Numbered from the stretch's first letter, positions 1 to 9,561 are shown. The stretch is 64,000 nucleotides of DNA from Akkermansiaceae bacterium (GCA_905182405.1 CAJJBQ010000002.1:1116001-1180000), one strand, 5' to 3'. Numbers and translations: made by a program. The notes: a model not told the origin generated them from the letters alone.

Positions 1-423
1 CAACTCCAAGGCCGCGTCGCGCTAGTCGACTTCACCGAACCCCTCTCACGTCTTGGCTACGCGGGATCTGATTTCATGATCATGCCATCCCGCTTCGAGC
101 CTTGTGGCCTCCCGCAAATGGTCAGTCCCATGTATGGCACCCTCCCGGTCGCACACGATACGGGTGGTATTCATGATACCGTGGATCCGTTCAACTATGA
201 CCTCAATTCTGGAAACGGTTTCCTCTTTGGGCACTACACTTCTGATGGACTTCACTGGGCTATCACCGAAGCGCTCAACTTCCACCGCCAGCCTGCTGAG
301 GTCAAAGAACATCACATTAGCCGTATCATGATTGATTCGATCAGCCGTTTCAATCACAAGAATACCGCGCGCGATTATATCAAGCTTTACGAGCAGATCC
401 TCGGATGCCCAGTGACCGACTAA
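1..423 (+). CDS. glgA: Glycogen synthase, C-terminal part (truncated by window edge)
   Basis: The frame is open from base 1 and ends with TAG-free TAA-type termination at 421-423, so the gene begins upstream of the window. The translated fragment contains 'YAGSDFMIMPSRFEPCGL' followed by 'PQM', the diagnostic C-terminal Rossmann-domain segment of bacterial GT5 glycogen/starch synthases, and later 'GNGFLFG', which matches the conserved nucleotide-sugar loop region. The enzyme transfers glucose from ADP-glucose onto growing alpha-1,4-glucan in the cytoplasm. Only about 140 residues are visible, so length and start cannot be judged. No clear terminator follows; only a weak CCGTC/GACGG stem lies just after the stop. 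Confidence 0.93.
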   Translation, partial: QLQGRVALVDFTEPLSRLGYAGSDFMIMPSRFEPCGLPQMVSPMYGTLPVAHDTGGIHDTVDPFNYDLNSGNGFLFGHYTSDGLHWAITEALNFHRQPAEVKEHHISRIMIDSISRFNHKNTARDYIKLYEQILGCPVTD

Positions 424-484
424 GCCGTCTATTTTTAGAAATGACGGGATCAGAGAATTATAAAACAATATCCATGTCTCATCT

Positions 485-3400
485 ATGACTCGAATTTTGC
501 CACTCGCTCTACCCCTTTTATCTCTGTGGTTTTTCTGGTGCAGCGATCAACGAGGTATTTCAGAGACGCAGCTCCAAGTTGAGAAATCCACATTCTCCGC
601 TCGATCTAAAAAGACGGATCCCACTCCGCCAACCTTAGCCAACGGAAATTACTTTAACGAGAGCCTGCGACCTTCGCTGCCGTTTTCTATTTCACCTCGT
701 CCCCTCATAGACCATTCCTCGCCCCTCCCGTCGTTGGAAACTTCCCTATGCCCCTCCCTATCCGGTCGAGCTCAAAAAATTTGGCAAAGCCTCCCTCCGG
801 AAACGTTTAGCGAACTCAGCAAACCTCAGCTTAAATCGTTAGCAAATCTCATTGAAACGCGCTTGGTAGAAAGCGATGAAGGAGCGCTACCCTGGATTTG
901 CCGGGATCAAACTACTCCCCGCGCAATGGCGACGGCCTTTCATCAGATCGAACAAGCCATCGCCCAAAATTCGGTGGGAACCCTTGCAACTCAATTTATG
1001 GGTTCGGGGAAATGGACGCGCGTCGCGAGCGAAACTCCAAAGGCCAACAAACAGGGAAACCCGGTCACGGTCACATGGAGTATCGTTCCCGATGGCACCT
1101 CAGCTCCGGGCTTGGGGACGACCCCGTCTGCACCTTCCGATTTCCGAGCTTGGCTGAGCGGAATCTACGGTGACAATCCCTCCGGTATCCCCTCGGAACA
1201 ATCCTGGTTCCAGTTGGTCAGTCGCGTTTTCGAAGCGATGGAAGAGAACTCCGGGCTCAGCTTCGTTTACGAAGAAAACGACGACGGAGCACCCATCATC
1301 GAGAAAAATCAAGGTCAACTGGGACTCCGTGGTGACATCCGAATTTCTGCACGCACCATCGATGGAAGCGGAAACCCCGACGACCAAAGCAATACTCTTG
1401 GTTTCGCCTATGCTCCGAATTTTGGCGATATCATTCTCGATTCCGCCGATCCTTTTTACGACGACACCATTCTCAATTCAATTGGTCTTTTCAATGCGCT
1501 CACTCATGAGTTGGGACACGCCTTGGGTCTTTCCCACGTCTGTCCTCTGAACGAGACCAAACTGATGGAGCCCCTGATCTCGAGAGCTTTCAGAGGCCCA
1601 CAATATGACGAATTCTATTCGCTGCAACGTCAATACGGCGATGAGTTGGAAGGAGTATCTGACGGGAATGACAACGATGCATCGACGCGTGCAACCGCTC
1701 TTACTCTCGACACTGAAGGTTTTCTGGAGCGCACCTGGCTCAGTATCGACGATAACAACGACATCGACTACTATTCCTTCTCGGCAAAACGTTTGGATCA
1801 AATCCAAGCCGCCGTAAATCCAGGATCGGAGAACTACGCCGAGGGCCCTGCAACGCAAAATTGCAACACCAGCGCAACCTTCAACGCTTCGTCCCAGCAG
1901 AACCTCATAATTGACCTGTTAGATGTGAATGGTCGCACCATCCTGGCCTCCGCCGTTGCGGCAGAGATCGGAGAAATCGAAATTCTTTCGGGATACCAAT
2001 TTGAAGCTGATGGCACCTACTTTCTTCGGGTCAACGGTGGGAACACGAACTCGTCGCAAATCTATACCCTTTTTCTGAATGTTTCCGGCGCCCCTCTCTT
2101 CCCGGAGATCAATTTGATCCGTCAGGACATCGTTGCCGAATCTGGAATTATCAAAAACTCCCGTCTCGACTCCGGAGAAACGATCAAAGTTCAACTTGAG
2201 TTTTCCAACACCGGTGAGGTGCCGACTACAAATCTCACCGCTAACCTTTCAGGCCCGGATAGCGTCACCTTTTTTCCATCTCAAATCGAACTGGAAGATA
2301 TTCCTCTCAACGAAGCCCGCAATGCCGAGATCATCTTTGCCGTCGAGGGGGCTTGCGGCTTTGAAATTCCCATCACGGTAGAACTTCTCGATGAGAAGGG
2401 CTATCGCAAGACCTTCACCCTCGATTACTTCGTCGGAGAATCACTTGAGTCAACACTTCTCGCTGAAGGGTTTAAAGCATCAAACAAGCTGCCTACGGGC
2501 TGGTCCACTGGCACGACCGGTGGCGCTATCGCGTGGCGCTCTTCGTCCGACGAAAGTCAGTCTGGAACCCATTCGATCTTTGCTGAAGGAACTCCCTCAA
2601 GATCAACGTCCACTCTGACAAGCTCCCCGTTTACCCTCGGAAACTTTGGTTCTACTCTCAGCTTCTTCCACCGCCTCGACAGCGAAGAACGCTGGGACGG
2701 AGGAGTTTTGGAAGCTTCGCTCGACAGCGGCCCTTGGTTTGATCTTCCCGAACACAACGCCGTCTCCGTGGTCAGCGGCGACTACTCCGCCACAATGCGC
2801 AGATCCGCCAACAACGATCTCGCAGGCCGGCGCGCCTGGACGGGCGATTCAGGAGGATTCATCGAGTCAATCTTTGAGCTTCCTGCAGCGTGGAGCGACC
2901 AGAGTATCCGTTTTCGCTGGATCCTTGCGCACGATGCTTCCAGCTCAAACGGAGGCTGGTTTGTCGACGATGTGACTCTCACAACAATTCAAAGCACTTG
3001 TGAACCCCACCGTCCAGAGCTCGAAATCTTGCTATCTGAAACGAAACTGAGTGAAATGAGTCCAAATCTTGGCCTCTCCCTGCAACTCACCAGCGCCCTT
3101 CCTCTGCTATACGAGGTGACTATAAATCTCTCTCTCAGTGGGACCGGGGAAGCCGCTGATCTAGTCGGGCTTACTCCTTTGACGCTTCCTCCCGGAGAGA
3201 TCGGTATTCTCGCCATCCTTAAGCCAGTTAATGATTCACTGACCGAGGGAGAAGAATTTCTTACCCTAAAGATTCCAAATGACGTCGCGGAATTTGCTCC
3301 AGGGGCTCAATCCACCGCGACCTTAATCATTTCAGATCAGGAAACTTACCAGAGATGGGCTAATCACTTTTTCCCCACGACCCGCCCGCCAAATGAAGAT

Positions 3401-3682
3401 AGCGATGGTGATGGGTGGAGCAATTTGGCAGAATATCTTTTAGCAACCGACCCTGCTAATCCAGCGATCGCTCCTTCGCTCGATATCTCCGTAACTGATG
3501 AGTCGACAACTCTCTCCCACAGCCCCGCTCCCGATCGAAGCGATGCGGCACTGGGACTGGAACAATCTCCCGACCTTCAAAACTGGTCTCCGATCGGCTT
3601 CAGGAGAACAATTCACGGCCTCAAGCTCCCTAGGGAATCTGTCGAAAATTTTCTCCGTCTCACTTTCTCTCTGAACCCGTGA
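485..3682 (+). CDS. Large secreted matrixin-like zinc metalloprotease with repeat domains
   Basis: A 1065-aa protein with an N-terminal hydrophobic signal segment (about residues 4-20). The zincin motif HELGHALGLSH lies at residues 341-351, giving three His ligands and the catalytic Glu342, with a following 'LME' that can serve as Met-turn; this is the metzincin/matrixin arrangement. Downstream are a PPC-like beta domain (about 400-530), a CARDB-like segment (about 550-650), a jelly-roll/MAM-like segment (about 655-830), a Calx-beta-like segment (about 850-950) and a C-terminal module beginning 'EDSDGDGWSNLAEYLL' near 965. The protein is presumably exported or surface-attached and degrades extracellular protein; substrate unknown. 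The same C-terminal module recurs in the nuclease-like protein at 45488-46750. Confidence 0.85.
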   Translation: MTRILPLALPLLSLWFFWCSDQRGISETQLQVEKSTFSARSKKTDPTPPTLANGNYFNESLRPSLPFSISPRPLIDHSSPLPSLETSLCPSLSGRAQKIWQSLPPETFSELSKPQLKSLANLIETRLVESDEGALPWICRDQTTPRAMATAFHQIEQAIAQNSVGTLATQFMGSGKWTRVASETPKANKQGNPVTVTWSIVPDGTSAPGLGTTPSAPSDFRAWLSGIYGDNPSGIPSEQSWFQLVSRVFEAMEENSGLSFVYEENDDGAPIIEKNQGQLGLRGDIRISARTIDGSGNPDDQSNTLGFAYAPNFGDIILDSADPFYDDTILNSIGLFNALTHELGHALGLSHVCPLNETKLMEPLISRAFRGPQYDEFYSLQRQYGDELEGVSDGNDNDASTRATALTLDTEGFLERTWLSIDDNNDIDYYSFSAKRLDQIQAAVNPGSENYAEGPATQNCNTSATFNASSQQNLIIDLLDVNGRTILASAVAAEIGEIEILSGYQFEADGTYFLRVNGGNTNSSQIYTLFLNVSGAPLFPEINLIRQDIVAESGIIKNSRLDSGETIKVQLEFSNTGEVPTTNLTANLSGPDSVTFFPSQIELEDIPLNEARNAEIIFAVEGACGFEIPITVELLDEKGYRKTFTLDYFVGESLESTLLAEGFKASNKLPTGWSTGTTGGAIAWRSSSDESQSGTHSIFAEGTPSRSTSTLTSSPFTLGNFGSTLSFFHRLDSEERWDGGVLEASLDSGPWFDLPEHNAVSVVSGDYSATMRRSANNDLAGRRAWTGDSGGFIESIFELPAAWSDQSIRFRWILAHDASSSNGGWFVDDVTLTTIQSTCEPHRPELEILLSETKLSEMSPNLGLSLQLTSALPLLYEVTINLSLSGTGEAADLVGLTPLTLPPGEIGILAILKPVNDSLTEGEEFLTLKIPNDVAEFAPGAQSTATLIISDQETYQRWANHFFPTTRPPNEDSDGDGWSNLAEYLLATDPANPAIAPSLDISVTDESTTLSHSPAPDRSDAALGLEQSPDLQNWSPIGFRRTIHGLKLPRESVENFLRLTFSLNP

Positions 3683-3728
3683 GCGTTCCGCCTTTCTTCT
3701 TGAGGAGATTCCGCTAGACACTCCTCCC

Positions 3729-4022
3729 ATGACCACTGCCGATCTCGCCAGATCCGCCCAAACCGATGATTCCCCACCTGCAGGAATCACATCGGCCCAA
3801 AAAGCTCTTTGGCTCGTCAAAGCCGGACGCTGGCACGATTCTCATGAACTTTGTAACGACATCCCCGGAACTGCCGGTTCATGGATCCACGCCTACCTCC
3901 ATCGGGAAGAAGGCGACCTTGGCAATGCCTCATACTGGTATCACCGTGCCGAAAAAGATATCCCCTCGCAGAACCTCTCCCTCGAAGACGAATGGGCTCA
4001 AATCACCTCTGCTCTTTCCTGA
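3729..4022 (+). CDS. Small conserved-looking hypothetical protein, 97 aa
   Basis: A 97-residue soluble protein with no signal peptide. Its middle reads 'ALWLVKAGRWHDSHELCND' and then 'GSWIHAYLHREEGDLGNASY', followed by 'WYHRAEKD'. The helix-turn-helix spacing looks like one or two TPR-like hairpins, and I recall similar small proteins as conserved hypotheticals, but no function is known to me. The stop codon (4020-4022) overlaps the ATG of rsmB by one base, so the two are probably co-translated and transcribed together. Start taken at the ATG; upstream DNA belongs to the tail of the metalloprotease transcript region. Confidence 0.75.
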   Translation: MTTADLARSAQTDDSPPAGITSAQKALWLVKAGRWHDSHELCNDIPGTAGSWIHAYLHREEGDLGNASYWYHRAEKDIPSQNLSLEDEWAQITSALS

Positions 4023-5227
4023 TGAACAAACCTGATAAAAATGTGCGCCGTGCCGCCGTCTCAGCCCTACGCGCCTGGTCCAAGGGGCACGTCTACGCCG
4101 ACTCCCTCATTGAACGGCACTCCGAACGTAATCACCTCTCATCAAAGGACCGTGCTTTTCTCCAAGCCATCCTCATGGCAGTCCTAAGACACCGAAGCCT
4201 TCTCGATCACTGGATCGGACGATTCAGAAAGGGCAAACTCGACTCCGAGGTCCGGGATATTCTGCGCGTCGGGTTTTGTCAGCTCCTCATTCTCCACATT
4301 CCTGACCACGCTGCGATCAATGAGACGGTGAACTGCGCCCGCAAGCCGGTCCGCGGCCTCATTAATGCCGTCCTCCGCAAAGCAGCAACATCTCGGGCGC
4401 GCCTCTTGCGAGAAATGGGCGAGCTTGATCCGGTCACCCTTTATTCTCATCCCGGTTGGCTATTCAAACGATGGAAAAAAACCTACGGCAAGGATATGGC
4501 CATCGCTCTCATGGACTGGAACAACCAGCCAGCCGAGACCTTTTATCGCCCGAACCTCCTCTCACCGCCTCCGGAAGGTGCTCCCGAACCAGAAAATACC
4601 CGCGAAGCAATTTCATCGAGTTACTACTACATCACCGACCCCTCCACCGCTCGTGCCCCGGAGATGCTCGCTCCAAAACCCGGAGAGACTGTCCTCGACG
4701 CTTGCGCCGCTCCCGGAGGAAAGGCGATCCATATGGCGGGCTTGATGGAAAACAAAGGGCTCCTTGTTTGCACCGACTCGAACGAAAAACGGCTCCCTCG
4801 GCTAGAAGAAAATCTCACTCGTTGCCAGGTCGAGATTGCCGAAATGCACACCCATGACTGGTTGGAGAAAGCTCCCCCTAAGTGGCTCAATCATTTTGAT
4901 GCCATTCTTCTAGATGTCCCCTGCTCAAACACGGGCGTTTTGCGGCGCCGGGTCGATGCCCGTTGGCGGATCCAGCTCTCGGACATCACTGATCTCGTGG
5001 AGCTCCAGAGCAATATTCTCAAAAATGCCATCCCATGCCTCAAACCCGGCGGACGTCTTGTTTACTCCACCTGCTCAATCGATGCGGAAGAAAACAGCAA
5101 GCTTGTTCAACGTGTTGCGCAGGCCCATCCCCATCTCCTTCTCTCAGAAACTCATCAAAATCTCCCCTTTGTGGATCAGAGCGATGGAGCCTTCGCTGCC
5201 CTCCTTCTTGACCAACGGGAGATGTAA
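4022..5227 (+). CDS. rsmB: 16S rRNA m5C methyltransferase, RsmB/NOP2/Sun family
   Basis: A 401-aa protein when started at ATG 4022, where translation couples to the upstream stop through the overlap TGATG; an in-frame ATG at 3881 would add 47 residues of arginine-rich shadow sequence and is rejected. The N-terminal NusB-like helical domain is followed by the AdoMet motif 'DACAAPGGKA' at residue 226, the catalytic-site motif 'DVPCSNTGVLRRR' with Cys301, and 'YSTCSIDAEEN' with Cys351, the two-cysteine signature of m5C RNA methyltransferases. It acts on ribosomal RNA in the cytoplasm. It leads a close run with the L,D-transpeptidase, ACT protein and trmD. Confidence 0.92.
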   Translation: MNKPDKNVRRAAVSALRAWSKGHVYADSLIERHSERNHLSSKDRAFLQAILMAVLRHRSLLDHWIGRFRKGKLDSEVRDILRVGFCQLLILHIPDHAAINETVNCARKPVRGLINAVLRKAATSRARLLREMGELDPVTLYSHPGWLFKRWKKTYGKDMAIALMDWNNQPAETFYRPNLLSPPPEGAPEPENTREAISSSYYYITDPSTARAPEMLAPKPGETVLDACAAPGGKAIHMAGLMENKGLLVCTDSNEKRLPRLEENLTRCQVEIAEMHTHDWLEKAPPKWLNHFDAILLDVPCSNTGVLRRRVDARWRIQLSDITDLVELQSNILKNAIPCLKPGGRLVYSTCSIDAEENSKLVQRVAQAHPHLLLSETHQNLPFVDQSDGAFAALLLDQREM

Positions 5228-5242
5228 ATTAGTGTCAGTTTC

Positions 5243-5842
5243 ATGAAAGCACTCCTCGCGCTTCCCTTGGCCACCATCTTCCTCAGTTCCTGCGGTTCTG
5301 TCGCCCCAGATACCGCCCCCCCTGGAAGTGGCTACCTCACCGCCTTCAGAGCAGCAGCTCCTCCAAAAGACGAAGATCCCCTGCACACCCGAGGTTACTG
5401 GGATGGCGATGGCGTCAAAGGAGCTTCCTCCATCACCATCATGAGGGATGAGCAAAAAGCATACTTTTACAAAGGAAATCATCTTGTCGGAATGAGCCCA
5501 ATCGCCACCGGAAAGACCACTCACACCACTCCAGCGGGCAATTTTAAAATCACTCAAAAAAACATAGACCACAAATCTTCGCTCTACGGAGTCATTCGGG
5601 ACACCGCTACGGGCGAAGTAATCAACGATGATGCAGACACCCGCAAGCACCGCACCGGTCCCGGACAGGTCTTCGAAAATGCCCCCATGCCCTACTTCAT
5701 GCGCTTCAATAACGGTATCGGCATGCATGTCGGCCATCTCCCGGGTTATGCCGCTTCCCATGGATGTGTGCGGATGCCTGAACCGATGGCGACAAAGTTC
5801 TTCAAAAACGTCATTCTCGGAACTCCCGTCATCGTTCAGTAA
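5243..5842 (+). CDS. L,D-transpeptidase (YkuD family) lipoprotein
   Basis: A 199-aa lipoprotein: signal segment with lipobox 'LSSC' (Cys17). The YkuD catalytic motif is present as 'SHGCVRMPEP' with nucleophile Cys175, preceded by 'GIGMHVGHLPGYA' that supplies the conserved His. A substrate-handling segment 'IATGKTTHTTPAGNFKI' (residues 88-104) fits YkuD proteins. Such enzymes make 3-3 peptidoglycan crosslinks or attach proteins to murein in the periplasm; which of these applies is unknown. It begins 15 bp after rsmB and is followed 3 bp later by the ACT-domain gene, so it is probably part of the same transcript. Confidence 0.9.
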   Translation: MKALLALPLATIFLSSCGSVAPDTAPPGSGYLTAFRAAAPPKDEDPLHTRGYWDGDGVKGASSITIMRDEQKAYFYKGNHLVGMSPIATGKTTHTTPAGNFKITQKNIDHKSSLYGVIRDTATGEVINDDADTRKHRTGPGQVFENAPMPYFMRFNNGIGMHVGHLPGYAASHGCVRMPEPMATKFFKNVILGTPVIVQ

Positions 5843-5845
5843 ATC

Positions 5846-6349
5846 ATGCTCCGCTCCCTCATCCTCACTCTTGTCGGATCGGATCGCCCCGGTTTGGTAG
5901 AATCCCTTGCCCAAGTCGTCGACCGAAACGGAGGAAGCTGGCAGGAGAGCAAAATGGCTCGACTTTCTGGTCAGTTTGCGGGAATTCTCCGAATCGAATG
6001 TCCTCCTGATTCTGTCGATGCTCTCGAAGCAGAACTCAATCAAATCAGCGACCTTCATCTCACGGTTATCCCCGAGGAAGCGGCCAGCGCTTCTACGGGA
6101 AAAGTAATCTCATTGGAAATCGTCGGCCACGATCAACCCGGGATTGTCAAGCGCATCGCTTCCACCCTTTCCGCACACGGAGCCAATGTCGAAGAACTCG
6201 AGACCTCGCTCGAATCAGCCCCCATGGCCGGGCACCTCCTTTTCCGGACCCGCGGCTCGGTCCGTATTTCTTTAGAAGCCAACTCCTCGGCCTTGATCGA
6301 TGCCCTCGAAAAATTGGGTCCTGATCTGACTGTGGACCTTCACTCCTAA
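5846..6349 (+). CDS. Double ACT-domain protein, GcvR-like
   Basis: A 167-aa cytoplasmic protein containing two ACT-type repeats: the first starts 'LILTLVGSDRPGLVESLAQ' and the second 'SLEIVGHDQPGIVKRIAST', each with the D-(R/Q)-PG-(L/I)-V loop that binds amino acids in ACT domains. The layout matches the glycine cleavage system repressor GcvR family, which has no DNA-binding domain of its own. Ligand and partner are not evident; no gcv genes are in the window. The gene sits 3 bp after the L,D-transpeptidase and 3 bp before trmD, so it is in the rsmB-trmD cluster. Confidence 0.82.
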   Translation: MLRSLILTLVGSDRPGLVESLAQVVDRNGGSWQESKMARLSGQFAGILRIECPPDSVDALEAELNQISDLHLTVIPEEAASASTGKVISLEIVGHDQPGIVKRIASTLSAHGANVEELETSLESAPMAGHLLFRTRGSVRISLEANSSALIDALEKLGPDLTVDLHS

Positions 6350-6352
6350 GTC

Positions 6353-7033
6353 ATGCGCATCGACATCCTAACCCTCTTCCCGGAAATCGCCCTCGCGCCA
6401 CTCGGAGAAAGCATGATGAAACGCGCTCAGGCAGCCGGTATCGTGACCATCGCGGCGCACAACCTGCGAGACTGGGCCACCGACAAACATCGAAAGACCG
6501 ATGACTCCCTTTGCGGCGGCGGCCAAGGAATGCTACTCAAGCCCAACCCTATTTTCGCAGCCATCGAAGACCTGCGCACCGATGAATCCCAAGTGATTCT
6601 CCTCACCCCTCAGGGAAGCGTCTTCAAGCAGGCCACCGCTCAAGAACTTTCCCGCTTCGAGCATCTCATCTTCATTTGTGGTCACTACGAAGGAGTCGAT
6701 CATCGCGTGACCGAAAATCTTGTCGACCTTGAACTCTCCATCGGAGATTATATCCTCACCAATGGGGCCATCGCGTCCGCCGTCGTAACCGATGCCATTG
6801 TCCGACTTCTTCCGGGAGCTCTTGGCGATGCACGTTCATCCGAAGAAGAATCTTTTTCTAATCCCAACCTTCTCGAAGCACCAGCCTATACCAAGCCAAA
6901 CGAATTTCGTGGCCTCAAGGTTCCTGAAATTCTCCTTTCCGGGCACCATCTTAATATTGAGAAGTGGAAAAAAGAGAAAGCCTTGGAGCGCACTCGGGCA
7001 AATCGCCCGGACCTCTTCTCGCCCAATCACTGA
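6353..7033 (+). CDS. trmD: tRNA (guanine37-N1)-methyltransferase
   Basis: A 226-aa SPOUT-class methyltransferase. The start 'MRIDILTLFPE' and the knot-fold motifs 'SLCGGGQGMLLKP' (near residue 57) and 'ICGHYEGVDHRV' followed by 'SIGDYILTNGA' are diagnostic of TrmD. It methylates G37 of tRNAs that read codons starting with C, preventing frameshifting. Length is slightly short of the common 240-250 aa but all active-site loops are present. The last seven bases overlap the convergent kinase gene. The usual rpsP-rimM-trmD-rplS cluster is not seen here; instead it follows rsmB and cell-wall genes. Confidence 0.96.
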   Translation: MRIDILTLFPEIALAPLGESMMKRAQAAGIVTIAAHNLRDWATDKHRKTDDSLCGGGQGMLLKPNPIFAAIEDLRTDESQVILLTPQGSVFKQATAQELSRFEHLIFICGHYEGVDHRVTENLVDLELSIGDYILTNGAIASAVVTDAIVRLLPGALGDARSSEEESFSNPNLLEAPAYTKPNEFRGLKVPEILLSGHHLNIEKWKKEKALERTRANRPDLFSPNH

Positions 7034-9363
7034 GAAATCCCAACGAGGACCTGACGCCAGATCTTCCTGAAATCTTCACTTGCCCCGGCAAGCTCCTCAG
7101 CTTCCTGTTCGGCTTGATCTTCAAAGCCCGCTAACCAGGCAAAGGAAATCTCCTGCTCGCGCATCTCCAGTCGGGCCGTGACATTCTCTTTCGAATCACG
7201 AAGCTCCTTGTGCACCGTAAGTAATGAACTTGTCTTGAGTTCGGTCCACTCCAGTTGAGCACCGCTCGCAAGCTTTACCCCTTCTTGATTTGCACTTACA
7301 CATTTCACCACCTCACCCCTCGTGCTCTCAACCTCCCACTCTGGAAGCATCGCAAATTCATTGAAAAATCCCTGCCCTTGTTCCAGCAGATACTTCCATG
7401 CAACTACCGTAGCGGGCTTACTCTCAATATCCTTGGGATCGATCAACTCCGCGGCGAGATCAAAGCGACGCTCACCCGCACGTTCCCGAATCTTCTCGAG
7501 GCGTTCCGCCCAAGTATTTTTAGAGCTGGATTCCGGTCGGAGTTCGAATCCTTTGCGCAAGCGCGTTAGATAAATTTGCTTCGCTCGAATATTGAAACGC
7601 ATCCTTCCTTTTGTCTCAAGGAGGCTCATCCGCTCGTTCAGATTATCCAGCTGATACCGCGCTTCCTCTTCGCTTGTCGGCAGTGGCATGGCATCCACCT
7701 TGGTCATTAAGGCCGCATCCTTGAGATACTTCTCTGCCTGTTTTTGATAAACAGAATACCATTCAAAATCTCTATTAATGGAAGAGTCGCGCACTTTCTC
7801 CAGCCAAGGCATCGCCTCCACAATCAGTCCTTGTTCCCATAACTTCAGCGCCAGAGCAGTCACCCCCACCCAATCGATAATCCCTTTTGGATTCTCTGGA
7901 AAGTCTGATTCAGACGGAGGCCTCGTCTTGCTCAAAGTGAGAGCCAGTTCTTCAAGAGTTTCAGTTGCCTGATTCTTCTTTCCCAAATTTTTCAAGTGGG
8001 CATAGATCTCTCCTGCTCTCTCCCGCGCCTCACCCGCTCTTCCATCGAGACAGGCAATAATCCCCGCCTCGATCCTCGCGAACGAACTCGTCGGCTCACG
8101 GAGCACCTCATCTCCGCCCAGTTCCAGCAACTTAGTTTCGGCTCTTTTAAATTCGTCTTTTCCAACCAAGCCTCTCGCAAACGACCACGACTCAGTGAGA
8201 TTTCGATTGGCATCAAAAGATTGCTCCACAGGAACCATCTCGATCGGAGTTGGCTCGATCACCTGACGATCCTCTTTCTCACCCTTGTTCTCCCAGGGCT
8301 TCCAAACAAAAGACGCAACCCCCACTCCTACAAGAGCCAGACCTACCGCCGCGGGGAGCACCCAACGATTTTCTTTCGATCGCCGCATCGCGCGTCCGCC
8401 ATCAAATTTAAGCCCGCAGGCACTAGTCGCACCACTCCGTGCCCGTTGTAAAACCTCAAGCACTTCGTCATAGGAACCCCACCGATGCTTTGGTTGATAG
8501 GCCATCATTCCATCAATCGCATCACAGGTGGCGTCCGTAAGCCACGGGGCCACTTTCCCCAAGCGAGGAATCGTTTGCTTGGCCCTCCGAAGAACCTTCA
8601 TCCCATTAGAGGTTGATTCAAAAGGCGGCTTCCCCGTCAAGCCATGGTAAAGAGTCGCGCCGAACGCATAAAGATCACTTCGAAAATCCTCGATCCCCTT
8701 CTCAAGAGCTTCAGGCGGCACATAATAAGGAGTCGCCCAAATTTCCTCCGCCTTGGCTGAACCAGCTTGGGTGATTAAGGCCAATCCAAAATCGACCAAT
8801 TTGGCTTGGCCGTTCTCATTCAAGAGAATGTTTCCAGGCTTCACATCACGATGAAGAACGCTGGAGTCATTGGCCGCGCGCAGTCCTTTGGTGACTTGCA
8901 GCGCGATCTCCAGCACTTCATCCTCCGGAAGAGCGCCCCGCTCTGCCATCAAAGCTTCGAAGCTATGTCCCCTCAAGAGTTCCATCACAAGGTAGAAACG
9001 ACCGTAAGCACGTCCCACGGTGTAAACCTGAACCACGTTCGAGTGATTGACTGCCGCAGTCAATTGCGCCTCTTGCTCAAAGGCCGCCACGCGAACTTCA
9101 TCCACGCTGCACTGCTCGTTGAGAACCTTAATTGCAACTTCGCGGTTTAGAGTCTCATCCGTGGCGAGATAAACCACGCTCATTCCTCCCGTGGCATAGC
9201 GCCGCTCAAGAAAATACTTCCCCAATTGCCGTTTCACCCGGGTCTTGACCCCACACATGGGACAGATGACCTCTGCAAAGGGTTCGAAAGTGGTGACATC
9301 AAGCTCCTCCTGACATCCTGAACAAACTTCGAGGACCAATGGGGGAAGATCGGAATCACTCAC
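7027..9363 (-). CDS. Membrane-bound Ser/Thr protein kinase with N-terminal zinc ribbon
   Basis: A 778-aa kinase. Residues 14-37 hold a CxxC...CxxC zinc-ribbon (Cys14, 17, 34, 37). The kinase domain follows (about 48-310) with a GxGxxxx-type loop 'ATGGMSVVYLA', Lys79 in 'VAIKVL', the catalytic loop 'HRDVKPGNILL' (171-181) and 'DFG' (191-193); activity is therefore expected. A single transmembrane helix at about 333-354 ends with 'WKPWENK', and roughly 420 residues beyond it form a helical, probably TPR-like periplasmic region. The architecture resembles PknB-type receptors, but the sensor region is of unknown specificity. Its 3' end overlaps trmD by seven bases. Two small MPWN-type lipoprotein loci lie upstream on the same strand. 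Confidence 0.92.
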   Translation of the reverse strand: MSDSDLPPLVLEVCSGCQEELDVTTFEPFAEVICPMCGVKTRVKRQLGKYFLERRYATGGMSVVYLATDETLNREVAIKVLNEQCSVDEVRVAAFEQEAQLTAAVNHSNVVQVYTVGRAYGRFYLVMELLRGHSFEALMAERGALPEDEVLEIALQVTKGLRAANDSSVLHRDVKPGNILLNENGQAKLVDFGLALITQAGSAKAEEIWATPYYVPPEALEKGIEDFRSDLYAFGATLYHGLTGKPPFESTSNGMKVLRRAKQTIPRLGKVAPWLTDATCDAIDGMMAYQPKHRWGSYDEVLEVLQRARSGATSACGLKFDGGRAMRRSKENRWVLPAAVGLALVGVGVASFVWKPWENKGEKEDRQVIEPTPIEMVPVEQSFDANRNLTESWSFARGLVGKDEFKRAETKLLELGGDEVLREPTSSFARIEAGIIACLDGRAGEARERAGEIYAHLKNLGKKNQATETLEELALTLSKTRPPSESDFPENPKGIIDWVGVTALALKLWEQGLIVEAMPWLEKVRDSSINRDFEWYSVYQKQAEKYLKDAALMTKVDAMPLPTSEEEARYQLDNLNERMSLLETKGRMRFNIRAKQIYLTRLRKGFELRPESSSKNTWAERLEKIRERAGERRFDLAAELIDPKDIESKPATVVAWKYLLEQGQGFFNEFAMLPEWEVESTRGEVVKCVSANQEGVKLASGAQLEWTELKTSSLLTVHKELRDSKENVTARLEMREQEISFAWLAGFEDQAEQEAEELAGASEDFRKIWRQVLVGISQ

Positions 9364-9387
9364 TGCTAAATTTAAGAGAGGTCTCTT

Positions 9388-9561
9388 TTAACGGCCTTCA
9401 TTCATTCCTTGGAACGCCCCTTGGCTCGATCCTTCACCAGGAACATTCCATGGCATGTTGGAATCATCGGACCCCGGGGGTGGGACGGCCTTACGTTCGT
9501 CCACCTTATTGCTGGCACAGGAAAAAAGGGCGAGAGAAAGGAAAGAAAGAAAAATCTTCAT
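9388..9561 (-). CDS. Tiny MPWN-motif lipoprotein, 57 aa
   Basis: ATG at 9561, TAA at 9388-9390. The 57-residue product begins 'MKIFLSFLSLALFSCASNKV', a compact signal peptide with lipobox 'LFSC' (Cys15), followed by a short hydrophilic linker and the tail 'MPWNVPGEGSSQGAFQGM' then 'NEGR'. I do not know a named family for this tail. It lies 24 bp upstream of the kinase on the same strand and could be co-transcribed with it. A clearly related but broken reading occurs immediately upstream (9679-9832), supporting that this is a real gene family and not chance. No strong Shine-Dalgarno is visible. Confidence 0.7.
   Translation of the reverse strand: MKIFLSFLSLALFSCASNKVDERKAVPPPGSDDSNMPWNVPGEGSSQGAFQGMNEGR

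Noticed and set aside
3881..4021. In-frame upstream extension of rsmB
   Set aside because: It overlaps the 97-aa gene in another frame, is arginine/proline-rich and lacks similarity to the NusB-like domain; ATG 4022 couples to the upstream stop.
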